From NCBI RefSeq assembly GCF_018143015.1, contig NC_054741.1:45968092-46032091 (forward strand): DNA of 64,000 bases. The letters run 5' to 3'. The position numbers and the translations under genes were made by a program. Source of the stretch: Lytechinus variegatus (lineage: Eukaryota; Echinodermata; Echinoidea; Temnopleuroida; Toxopneustidae). Shown piece after piece: positions 20,523-64,000 of this stretch. Each line of letters starts with the position of its first letter. Within the stretch, counting starts at the first letter, position 1. Under the pieces are notes generated by a model, which saw nothing but the letters and a program-made list of their open reading frames with translations, was not told the DNA's origin and made no database searches.

Positions 20523-21600
20523 TTCATTTATTTATTTATTGATAAATTCATATTCCACAATCATCAAAGTACATTTCGTGATAAATCATGTTTACAATGA
20601 AAAAAATGCATAACACATGCAGGACTGAAACGTACAATGAAAAGAAAAAAAGTGGAGGGGCCTACTAAAAAGCAGTGCTTGTAAAATGTCGACCCCCTAT
20701 TAAAACTTTATACAAGGGTAATATGACACAAATAGAGTAAAATAATCAGCAAAATTCTATACAATTATATAGATATAAACACTGTAACACAAATGTATAT
20801 ACACTATATACAAAATTAAATATTGACTTTAAAATAATCAATACTACCGTGGATAAGTATGAAGTTCACAAATATATGATTGAATCAATAAGAATTCAGA
20901 AGAAATTTTTTGATGAGTAATTTAAATCGGTTAAGATTAGCTGCCTCTTTCATTTCTCTGTCCAGAGAATTCCAGAGTTTTGGTCCTGTGAAAAATATAG
21001 TTTTGCTAGAAAATACTGTTCTACTTTTAGGTAGGTGATAGTCGTTTGATTGTCTCGTATTATATGAATGTAAAGTATTGTTTCTCATAAATTTCTTTTG
21101 TAAGACATTAGGTACACTATTTCTATCTAGCTGATACATGAATTGGAATAGTTGCAAGCGGTACAGGTCATTGACTTTAAGGATACGTTTCTGACGAAAC
21201 AATTCATCCGTATGAGATCTAAAGGACATATTGCATATTATTCTCATTACTTTTTTCTGAAGTAGGAAGACTTTATTTAGTCTCGTTTGAGAGGCATTAC
21301 CCCATGCCAGAATTCCATAATTAAGATACGGTAGGATTAATGCACAATACAACATGGATAGCGCCTGTGCTGGAAGAACGTTTTTAAGCTTATTGATGAC
21401 TCCAATATTTCGTGACACAGTTTTGCAAATATTGTTGATATGAGCATTCCACGTGAGCTTGTTATCAATAGTAAGACCTAAGAATTTTGTTGTTTGCACT
21501 TCTTTGATTTCAGTATTATCTAAAAGTATTTGATGCGGTAGATGTTTCAATAAATGACTAAAAAGCATATAATTAGTTTTTTGCTATTTAAAATGTGATT
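20523..21600 (-). mobile_element. 5'-truncated LINE (CR1/L2-type)
   Basis: The minus-strand frame 21,568-20,885 codes 227 residues of the reverse transcriptase thumb and C terminus: TTKFLGLTIDNKLTWNAHI, NYGILAWGNA, and KLWNSLDREMKEAANLNRFK near the end. The catalytic YADD box is upstream and absent. After the stop, a ~350 base 3' UTR runs to a tail of ataaataaataaat near 20,525-20,545. Elements of this type truncate at the 5' end during insertion. Confidence 0.9.
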
Positions 21601-22237
21601 ACTAATGTAAAAGTCCAAGCTTCTGTTACGAGGGGGTAATGGAATTTTATTGGTCAAGATTGCATTTTACATTGATTTGGTTGATTACAAAGTTTAATGA
21701 AACATGGCCCCATCAGAAGAATTAGACTGATTCTTATCAATTAAACTTGATCGAAACCCATTCCTTATACCAGGTAAGTGATCTCATGTTGTTATTGACT
21801 GGAATCAATTGCACATCTTAAATTTTTTAAATAAGAATGACCAATACCTTTCAACGACTTTTCAAAGACATGTTCTGTTTTAATGCTATATATCTACTGA
21901 AAGCAGATTGACTGTATGTACTCAATTATTTCCTTACAAGATATTTTTTTAATTCTCGTTTGATTGAAAGTGCATGAACTGTTTGAGCACATTCCCATGG
22001 CAACTGCATTGTGAGAGTTAAAAGCAGAATAGCAGATGGGCTATAGTTTGAACAAAATGAAACAAAATGAAACAATTAGAGACCAATATTCTTGAAAGCT
22101 GTAATGAGTTGTAATCTTCATACCAATAGGGATGTAAAATTGGCCACATGGGTAACATTATATTGTTGTCTAGTAAGGCTGAGGTAACTCCTCCATCTGC
22201 CCCAAGACACACAGGCTGAGAAAGGTTTAGTGATCTT
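21601..22237. other. unassigned; isolated strong donor-like site
   Basis: A perfect CAG|GTAAGT lies at about 21,772-21,780 on the plus strand, but every frame leading into it carries a stop within a few codons and I find no convincing acceptor. It might end a non-coding or very short exon. Confidence 0.3.
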
Positions 22238-22816
22238 TAAAGGTCAAGTCCACCTCAGAAAAATCTTGATTTGAATCAATAGAGAAAAATCAGACAAGCA
22301 CAATGCTGAAAATTTCATTAAAATCGGATGTAAAATAAGAAAGTTATGACATTTCAAAGTCTCGCTTATTTTTAACAAAATACATGTAGTTATATAAACG
22401 AGCCAGTTACATCCAAATGAAAGAGTTGATGATGTCACTCATTGTTTCTTTTGTTTTTTATTGTTTGAATTATACAATATTTCAATTTTTACGAATTTGA
22501 TGATTAGGACCTCCTTGCCTGAAGCACAAAATGTTAAAATAATGGAATTCCACATGTTCAGGGAGGAATGAAACTTCATTTCACATGACAATGAGAAAAT
22601 AAAAATATTTCATATAGTGAGTGATGTCATCACTTCCCTCATTTGCATACCGACCGAGAAGTGCATATAACTGTTTTGTGAAATGAAGTGAAACTTTGAA
22701 ATGTCATAACCTTCTTATTTTACATCCGATTTTGATGACATTTTCAGTGTTATGCTTGTTGATTTTTTTTCTTTTTATTCAAATCAAGTTTTTGTTCGGG
22801 TGGACTTGTCCTTTAA
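22238..22816. repeat. foldback MITE-like element
   Basis: Terminal inverted repeats: TTAAAGGTCAAGTCCACC at the left and the inverse of TTAAAGGACAAGTCCACC at the right, one mismatch in 18. The arms extend inward ~200 bases (aaaatcggatgtaaaataag / cttattttacatccgatttt; gatgatgtcactca / tgagtgatgtcatc). A TTAA at both outer edges could be part of a target site. Confidence 0.88.
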
Positions 22817-23440
22817 TGTCACCAGTCATGCATGATTTCATTTGTAACTTACAACTTATGACTTATGAAATGCCACTTAAGTCTGTTTATTTTTCCTTTC
22901 CTTTCTTGCCCCCACCTCTATCTTTCAGAGTTTAGAGTCTTCCTGTCACACATAAACTTATTGACTGTCAAATGAAGATTTAGGGCATATTATGGAGGAA
23001 AAAAGTTCAGTGTTAATGCATGTGGGACCAAAGTAAATGATGTTCTTCTATTGTGTATTCAAGGAATAATTATTCTGGTATCTCATTGCACTTTGCTCCA
23101 CATTTTTTGAGACTGCTATGCATAAAGTCTCTTGTATAGCATATTTTTACATAGGACTGTACATAATAGTTGAGAGCTTTTCTCTTATGACCAAAGATAC
23201 TATTCAAATTTGTTTAGCGAAGTTATCCCCTGGTATTCTTTAAGAGTATTTCAGATGAAGTCTCCCGATATTTTATAGTGTAAATCTATCCATATGTTTG
23301 TATATATGTGAATATATTATTTGTGGATTTTGTATATTAAAGATGAGACTGGAATGACAAAGACACCTCCTTTTCATTCAATGTTATTTTCTATAAATAA
23401 AAACCCACGTTTTCAATAAGAAATCAAGGGCAATTTTATC
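22817..23440. other. possible distal 3' end of CENPQ transcript
   Basis: It contains the acceptor-like tctttcag at 22,921-22,928 and an AATAAA context (ctataaataaaaaccc) near 23,391 on the plus strand. If exon 7 is bypassed or the UTR is long, CENPQ could end here. No extended reading frame is present. Confidence 0.3.
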
Positions 23441-23442
23441 AA

Positions 23443-23560
23443 CAGGGGGTATTTTATAAAGATTTAAGTATGACTTAGAGTCGCACTTAAAGTTGCGTGC
23501 ATTATAAAAAGCATGACCACATTGGTTAGATCATGCTAAGAACCCCCCCCTCCCTGTGAC
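23443..23560. repeat. half of a ~165 bp foldback element
   Basis: It shares 'aaagatttaagtatgactta', 'gagtcgcacttaaa' and 'gcatgaccacattgg' with complete copies at 50,622-50,789 and 60,846-61,365. The second arm is missing. Confidence 0.75.
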
Positions 23561-24644
23561 CGACTGTTACCAGGGGAACTGTTTGATAAAGTGTGCAACA
23601 TTACTTTTCATGAATGCCACTTGGCAGTGTATTTGAAAGAGAGGTGTGTGCCTGAGGGGGCCTCCCCCAGAAGTGTAGATAGGAAAAATACCAAGGCTTC
23701 ATTGCAAAAAAGTTACCATTATTGTTAATTTGCTATGCAATGGTAACTTGCATCAATTCATTGATTTTGATTGGCTGTTAATCAGCATGACCATTGTAAT
23801 TACAACTGGATGGCAACGTTATCATAAATATTAACTTTTATGCAACCGGGCCCCGAAGAGAAAAAAAAAATTCAAAGGTGATTTTTCAATTACAACAAAC
23901 CACCTGAAAGTACACACTATAGGCCTACTGAAATAAAGATAGGGCAAATATTCTTAGTTTGTTTTTTATTTAATAAGCACAAAATATATATGCCATTTCA
24001 TACATAATCATAATTAACAGAGAACTGTGGACAGTTGATACAAGCTTTGTCAACAAAGTTGGGTACAATTAACAACACATAACACAACATGGATATGACC
24101 ACTATATATAAAACTTAAAATCACCTGGCTATTGATTGATTGATCTTAAATAAACAATATGATGTTATACACCGAGGGCATAAGGCTAAGACTACTACCG
24201 GTATAGTAATTTAACCATCCAATGGCAACTTCCATGGAATCCTTCATTTAGATCATAAGCATCATTCACATGGCAGCTACCATTCAATGGCCGAGTCATG
24301 ATGACTGGAAGTCAAGAAGAACACTGTCTTGATCACACTTGCTGAAAAAAATAACAGAACTCAAATAATTTGAACAAGTGAAGGTGGGACATCGCTGATC
24401 TAGATGTACATGTATCTAGCTTACCAAAGTGAAGCTGATGAAGATGATGAAAAATGAGGATGACGATGGTGATGATTACAGCATTTTTATGGAACCATTT
24501 TTGTTCAAACAACATTCATCGGTGCACATTCTTCTGACAGAAGTAGCATTTGAATGTCTAACATAACATTAATGATCAGATTACAGAGCAAGTGATAGTA
24601 TGTCTATCACCTGATGTAATTGGCAACTAGTTCTTATGCCATGG

Positions 24645-24775
24645 TCACATTTGCTCTATGGCGGCCGTACGGCGAGTCAAAAACAGCCACTAAAATGTAG
24701 CTGGTACAAATAAATGTTAAAACGGCTGTATTCGACTCTCCGTACGGCTGCCGTAGAACAAATGTGACCAAGGTG
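24645..24775. repeat. small MITE-like element
   Basis: Left arm 'atggtcacatttgctctatg' and 'gcggccgtacgg'; right arm 'ccgtacggctgccgtag' and 'aacaaatgtgaccaagg'. The inverse arms span ~35 bases each. Confidence 0.75.
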
Positions 24776-26167
24776 TTAATCTTGGGTATGTGGAACACTA
24801 TTCTCGGCATTTATGGCTCTCTAGGCAAAGCAATATATGGGCACCAGAACCTTTCATCTCTATTAAAAATGAAGTTGACAGTTCAGTATTGTGGTTTCCT
24901 GAAAACTAGAAAGCTATGACGAGACGAGACAAAACTCGGCAACATTTCTTTTTCTCCTAGTATTCATACACGGTGACATAAAGGCCCAAATTCACAAAGG
25001 TGGTTTTTAAAACCATCGGTTGAACCCATGGTTTCTGCTGATTTCCTGTATAAATTATGCTTATTTAGTGCGCAAATTAAGAAATGTCCAATGCTGATGC
25101 GCGCTTTTGTCAAAGTGCACCAAGTTGACGCCCGTTTCCGTGGTTATCCACGCTAATTTATTCATGACTTCACTGTTTTGAATTAATGAGTCCACTCATC
25201 AAACGGTGGACTCGTGAATAAAATTGCGTGTTTATTGCAACTTTGGACAGATTATTCTTTTTCTTTTGTAAAAAATCTTAATGGTCCCTATTTTGGGGTC
25301 ATGGAGCATGGTTGCTTGCCTCTCCTATGTTTTGAGCCTTATGAAATGGGATTCGTCATCCTTTTGATATGGTTTAGACGCTTCATTTCAAGAGAAAGAA
25401 GCAGTGGAATTCGGTACTGGTACACAAAATATCTCTTTTGTGAGAGAGTAGTGATTTTCATTAGAATTAGGGAAACAGAGTGCTATCATTGTTACTGAAA
25501 AACAAAAGTTTGAGTACTTTTCTGGACTGCTAAGCCTCAATGTTGAAACCTAGTTTTATCAAATCAAACAAAATGATTTTTCCCTTACAACATGTCCTAG
25601 TAAAAATCTGACAATTGATAACATTAATATGCACTGTAAAATAATGCAAATCTATGATAATTGTGTTGCATATTTATCTTTCAAAATTCGGTTTAAATGA
25701 CAATGGAGGTGTGATAATTGTAATCTCTTTGTGGAAATATATCTGGTAATAATATCTACTAAAACAAAGATATATTACATGAAAGTTGGTGGTAAGTGGG
25801 ATGATTTAATGAATCAAAGAGAAAACAAATGGACCATGAGACTGAATCACTGGTCATATATCGAAGAAGATTTGGCAATGGGGAACAAGCTACATGAAGC
25901 ACTGGACATCAAACAAACGTGTGTTGAGTTGTGCAAAAGATTACAAACACAGTGATCTATACACAAATACATGAATGCTTGAACACATTGTAGAAGACCC
26001 AGGCAACTAATCCACATGTTTTGCATATTTAACAAAGCATATATTCATATTAAATATTTTTCAAATACATCATGATACTATTATAGGTATATAGTTCTGG
26101 CAAGTTGTACAAATATCATTTCATTCAATTCTAACATTCTCCATCTGCATGTTCAATTCTACAAGTA

Positions 26168-26196
26168 TATATATATATACATATATATATATACAA
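26168..26196. repeat. (TA)n microsatellite
   Basis: Alternating tatatatatatacatatatatatata tract (quoted loosely), interrupted once by c. Confidence 0.8.
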
Positions 26197-27164
26197 TGAA
26201 TTGTACAATGTAGCTTCTGAACCAGTAGCGATGGCCCTGTACATAAATATATATATTCACATTTTGTACAATACTCTTTCTACATCCTTTTACAGTATGT
26301 ATTTTACAACAATTTTAAAAGATCTACATACTGGGATTAGGCAAACAGTGTAAAGAGGGATACTTCATCTCAATATGCATTTCTGTATCTAGTTATCTAC
26401 ATGTACAGTACACAAAACATATTCATCTGGAAAATAAAATCATTCAAACTGTATGTAAAACGATATTTCATGCTTCTTCCTCTGAAAGAAAAGAAACTAA
26501 ACTCAATGTGGAGGTATGTTTGTAAAGTGCATTTATATTCTCTGTTGATTTACTAATTTGTTTCTACCAAACATCTAAAGCATGATGACATAATAAAAGA
26601 AAGGGAACATGGATATATAAAGGAATTCCTCGTGGATTGCTAGCAATATTCATTATCTTACCTACGGTCAATAGAGTATTCTCAATCTACTATACAAAAT
26701 CATCTATAAATCCTTACAGTGTAATTCCCTATCAAATAGGCCTATAACTTGAAATTAAGTGATGATGGCTCATGTCATTGATATCATAGCCTTCAAATAC
26801 ATCATGTCTGACATTTCAAAGACTTGCTATTTTGTGGAAACCCGAGTGAAAGCATAATCGGTCCAGACAAGGATTTCAGTCCTTGGTATGGAAATTTGTT
26901 GAAAATCTCAATTCTTGTTGAGGCTGATCTTGCATACAAACCAATTGCAATTTTTTTTTCTCATCACAACACATCCCTCATCACTCATGCCTGCCAGAAG
27001 CAAAAGCTTTCTTCCCAACAGTTGTATGACCCCAAATGAAAGACTTGCCTTCTTATAGGGTTTGGAGGGCTATTGTGTGAAAATTGGTCTGCCTAAGCTA
27101 TTAAAATTGCCATAGGTCTTGCATGCGATGGGTGCATGAACTACCTGTATAAACTGACCTGGGA

Positions 27165-27430
27165 CCGGTCTTACAAAGGGTTGCGATTGATCCAGCCAAA
27201 TGCAACTATGGAAGCCATCATCGTCAACATCTAAAATACATGTTTGTTCAAAATATTTTCTGGAAATGACATAATCATACATTCACTGTTTTCTTGACAA
27301 TTCAGTATGCTTATCTTTGTTTTCAAAGGACATTGAGCAATTTCCAAAAGAAAAAATTATGCCATCGATGGATTGCCATATACTTGAGATTTATTGGATC
27401 AATCGTAACTCTTTGTAAGACAGGGCCAAG
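27165..27430. repeat. MITE-like element, second copy of the 17,405 family
   Basis: Left end ggtcttacaaagggttgcga and right end taactctttgtaagacaggg, with 'gattgatcca' / 'tggatcaatcgta' inside. The centre is unrelated to the other copy. Confidence 0.78.
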
Positions 27431-28829
27431 AACTCTTGTAGTGGAATCATATCATACAATGGAAAGGCTCTTTTTTTCTCTCTCCTATAAACATAATAAA
27501 ATATCAATTTATGTGCATATCTTTGACAAACAAAACCTTGTTTCCATCAGATAGGAAGGCAGTCATGATTTACAGCAGCAAAAGAAATGTAGGGCAGTAT
27601 ATGATGAAAGATTCAAACAAAAATGACAACAAGAATTGGGTCCCAATAACACAAACCTTGACAGCAACTGATCATATAGTTGATTTGTATGATTGATTGC
27701 GAATAAGAAATGGTGCAATCAATCATACAATCAGCACTACTGATAATGCTCAATCTATTCCCAAAGCACCACCTCTTTGTTTAAATTTTGTCAGGCAAAA
27801 GTTTTCCAATAATAGCATAGGTTCTAACAAAATGGGGCCTGGATCTGGCTAGATGAAATATGATTTTTTAACCTTGTACTAATTATTAGTTCATTTTGTC
27901 ACTACCCAATCTAAATGAAATTAAAGTTTATTGACCTAAATTTCCTTGGTTTTGTTGGGTTTTTGTGTCATTTGCAATGGACTGTGAGGCAAGGAGAGCA
28001 CAGAGGGGTGGACAAATGGTGTGGAAATGTATGTCTGATTAAATGAAGCAAATACTCGGCAGAGTGATTTAACAAACTACAACAATGCTCAATAGCTACG
28101 TTTTGATTAATGGAACCCAAATATACCTTTTAAATAAGCACCATAATCTCAGCAGTGGCTATGAACCTGTGACTGAAATAAAATTACTGGACAAATTACA
28201 TCATATTATTGCTGTGTATAGGGCTGCAACATATCATTTCCAATGCAATGAGATAAACCTGATAACGTGATTCTCTCAGAAAATTTCTCTTGCGAAAATA
28301 GAAGGAAAAAAAATGGATACAATTTGTCTTCATTTAGAGCAAGGCCGGCAATTGCTATAATTCCTAATTCCAATTACTTTAGACTATTTACTAACATATC
28401 AAGTATCGACTTGCATACCATTCTTGACAAAGGGAACAATCCCTGTTGGTGACTACAACAAAGTTTGTAAAAGTAATACAAAATCAATCTCAATAAGTAC
28501 CACATACACTGAATAAATTCTGCTTCAACACACACTGTCCCGTCCAACTTTCATCACCGGAATACATAGACTCTGATACATTTACAAAATAAAACTTCGC
28601 ATCTTTTAAGTGCTACCATATCCCCACTTCTACGGGCAGTTTCAATCTTACTATAATCAATTATAAATAAATTTTTTTCATAAACATATTTTCATTTAAA
28701 TTTTCATTTTGTTGAAATCCCAGTTCCACAAGAATTGTAACATTTGTCTTAGGTGCAGAAGCATATCGTGAAAGTCTTTAAATAAGGAAATGATATGAAT
28801 AAATACAAACATCTGATGGTAGGTCAGTG

Positions 28830-62451
<33,622 letters not shown>

Positions 62452-62495
62452 CTGTTAGAAAAAACATGATGAAGAAATGGCGTAATTGTTCGTAT

Positions 62496-63542
62496 TTTAA
62501 CCCTAACTAGGCCGGGCTGGCAGTGTGCGATGTAATCTACAAGGATGTATGGTAAAATTTTCCAAAATAATGAGATTTTATTTTATATGAATTAATTATG
62601 CTAATTTATTGACTTTGTACACAAAATGACGTTTTGGAACAATTTTTTGTCTGACATGCACCAATGAAATGTTGCGTAATTTCGGAACCGCGTACCAGAG
62701 CGTCGTAAATTTGGTCTCAAAAGATGCGCAATGCTTAGAAGTATAAACTCTATGAGTGGCGTGGTCAAAAAATTTTGTGCGGCGGAATGATCACAGAAAA
62801 TGTTGAGGGGGGTTGATTCAACCCCCCTGGCCAGTTTAGGGTTAACCCTATCTAGGCCGGGGTATTTTGGGAGTTCATATGGCCGTCGACCAAGCGATTG
62901 CGCCGAAAATTGGAACGCAGGTTGCCTGGGACATAATCTACAAGATTGTATAGTAATTTATTTCATGCGAATCGCCATTACGTGATTATGCTAATTCATG
63001 CGTAATTCGTATGTGAAATCATATTTTATCCAGTAACTCCCTAAATAAAACTCCAAATGTACTAATTTTTGGTATAGAAACTCTTTGTGGTGTTCTTAGC
63101 AAGTGCACATTAAAAAAATTGCAATATCAAATAATTTTCTTATGTATTATATTGTTTTTTGCAATTTCTTACGTATTTCTTTGTTTTTTAAACTTTTTTT
63201 CATTTTTTTTCAATGAAATTTGTTGGGGACTCTTCTAAGATCATAAAAAGCATAAAATAAATACATTTAGACCAGCAAAAACTAAAAATAATCATACATT
63301 TATGAATTTTGGTTGAAAACACAATTTGCATTGCTTTGTACACAAAACCACGTTTTTGAGCAATTTTTGGTCTGACATGCACTTACATCATGTTGCGTAT
63401 TGCAGAACCACGTACCCGGGTGAGGCAAAATTTGTCTCAAAAGTTGCGCAAGACTTGAAAGTAAAAAGTCGGCGAGCGGCGCAGTAAAAAAATTTGCACA
63501 GCAAAAATATCACGCGATTCGTTGAGGGCCAAGATAGGGTTA
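62496..63542. repeat. two adjacent copies of the 196-425 repeat family, in an NF1 intron
   Basis: Copy 1 (62,496-62,845) starts ttaaccctaactaggccggg and ends in the inverse (ggccagtttagggttaa). Copy 2 starts at once with ttaaccctatctaggccgg and ends 'gccaagatagggttaa'. Shared internal phrases: 'tctacaaggatgtatggta' / 'tctacaagattgtatagta', 'gtctgacatgcac', 'tctcaaaag(a/t)tgcgcaa'. These may be one nested pair. Confidence 0.75.
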
Positions 63543-64000
63543 AGACATAAGACAAAAGGGAATAAAGTGAGAGATACAGGAATGATAAGTGAGAAAATAT
63601 TAATCAGTGGTGGAGAACGAGAAATAGACAGACAGAGGAATCAAAAGACAAAAACAAACAAATTATGATGGAGAGAGAGAAAGAAAGAGAGAGGTGCAGT
63701 AGCAGGCCAAAGAGCAACATTCTTTATATGGGCCATTCCGGTTAAGACTTGGACAAAGGGGTCGAAAAATAAAGTACTCGCTAGGCTTGATTTTTCATGT
63801 GTTTTAGATGGGCTAACACATTGGTAAACTGGTTCAGATATGGAAAAGATAAGCTGGCATGTCAATTTCACAATATCACCTGATTTCTAAAAATGTTGAG
63901 ACGTTACTCTTCCCGAGTGGACATGCATAAAAATGAATAAATAAGGATGATTTCCGTTGTTTTTATGCATAAAGTCGATCATAGAAAAAACTTGGAGGTG
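63543..64000 (-). other. NF1: NF1 intron to the window edge
   Basis: It contains a purine-rich (gaga)n patch near 63,668-63,695. No exon was recognised on the minus strand. Confidence 0.5.

Larger units (their letters stand above)
23940..28829 (-). other. NF1: probable long 3' UTR of NF1; no coding gene seen
   Basis: Downstream of the NF1 stop codon for ~4.9 kb I find no conserved coding sequence on either strand. The first clear minus-strand AATAAA near a plausible gene end is at about 23,963-23,972 (tttttatttaat on the plus strand). Human NF1 also has a multi-kilobase 3' UTR. Within the stretch are two MITE-like elements (24,645-24,775 and 27,165-27,430) and a (ta)n tract near 26,170-26,195. 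Earlier poly(A) sites are possible. Confidence 0.35.

Noticed and set aside
25214..25498. 94-codon plus-strand frame as a gene between CENPQ and NF1
   Set aside because: No recognisable domain, hydrophobic low-information sequence, no splice or poly(A) context.

Overview
This is eukaryotic, intron-rich animal DNA. Conserved short exons, many tRNA-headed SINEs, LINE fragments, foldback elements and AT-rich introns with many copies of acatgta suggest a marine deuterostome, most likely an echinoderm such as a sea urchin. That assignment is inference. The gene identifications rest on protein similarity I recognise by eye; no database search was run.

Layout. (1) 1-13.4 kb is repeat territory. It holds a possible terminal exon of an unknown gene at the left edge, a minisatellite-cored element (about 0.45-1.9 kb), nested palindromic repeats (3.6-4.6 kb) and three copies of a ~500 bp repeat. 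Between two inverted copies of that repeat lies an apparently intact two-ORF non-LTR retrotransposon on the minus strand (7.4-12.1 kb). (2) 13.5-20.1 kb (+) carries a seven-exon gene whose product aligns with the kinetochore protein CENP-Q; its introns hold a SINE, MITE-like elements and a broken LINE. (3) 20.1-23.9 kb holds a 5'-truncated LINE and foldback elements. (4) 23.9-28.8 kb has no coding gene I can support and probably includes the long 3' UTR of the next gene. (5) 28.8-62.5 kb (-) carries 37 coding exons of neurofibromin (NF1), about 1,920 residues. They run from upstream of the RasGAP domain through the SEC14-PH region and the HEAT-like C-terminal half to the stop codon. The first ~900 residues lie beyond the right edge. 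(6) 62.5-64.0 kb is NF1 intron made of repeats.

How the genes relate. CENP-Q (+) and NF1 (-) are convergent neighbours whose likely 3' ends lie under 1 kb apart. CENP-Q belongs to the constitutive centromere-associated network; NF1 is a Ras GTPase-activating protein at membranes. No shared pathway is implied.

Most unusual signals. (a) At four NF1 exons the 3' end of the exon plus its splice donor has been copied, in the same orientation, into the intron just downstream, once or twice each. (b) Two ~1 kb repeats in NF1 introns each carry five perfect AGGTCA-A-AGGTCA (DR1) motifs. (c) The retrotransposon has an 8-base stop/start junction between its two ORFs. (d) SINE and LINE 3' tails in the window look alike. 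(e) The NF1 GAP domain has no intron at the site where vertebrates insert an alternative exon.
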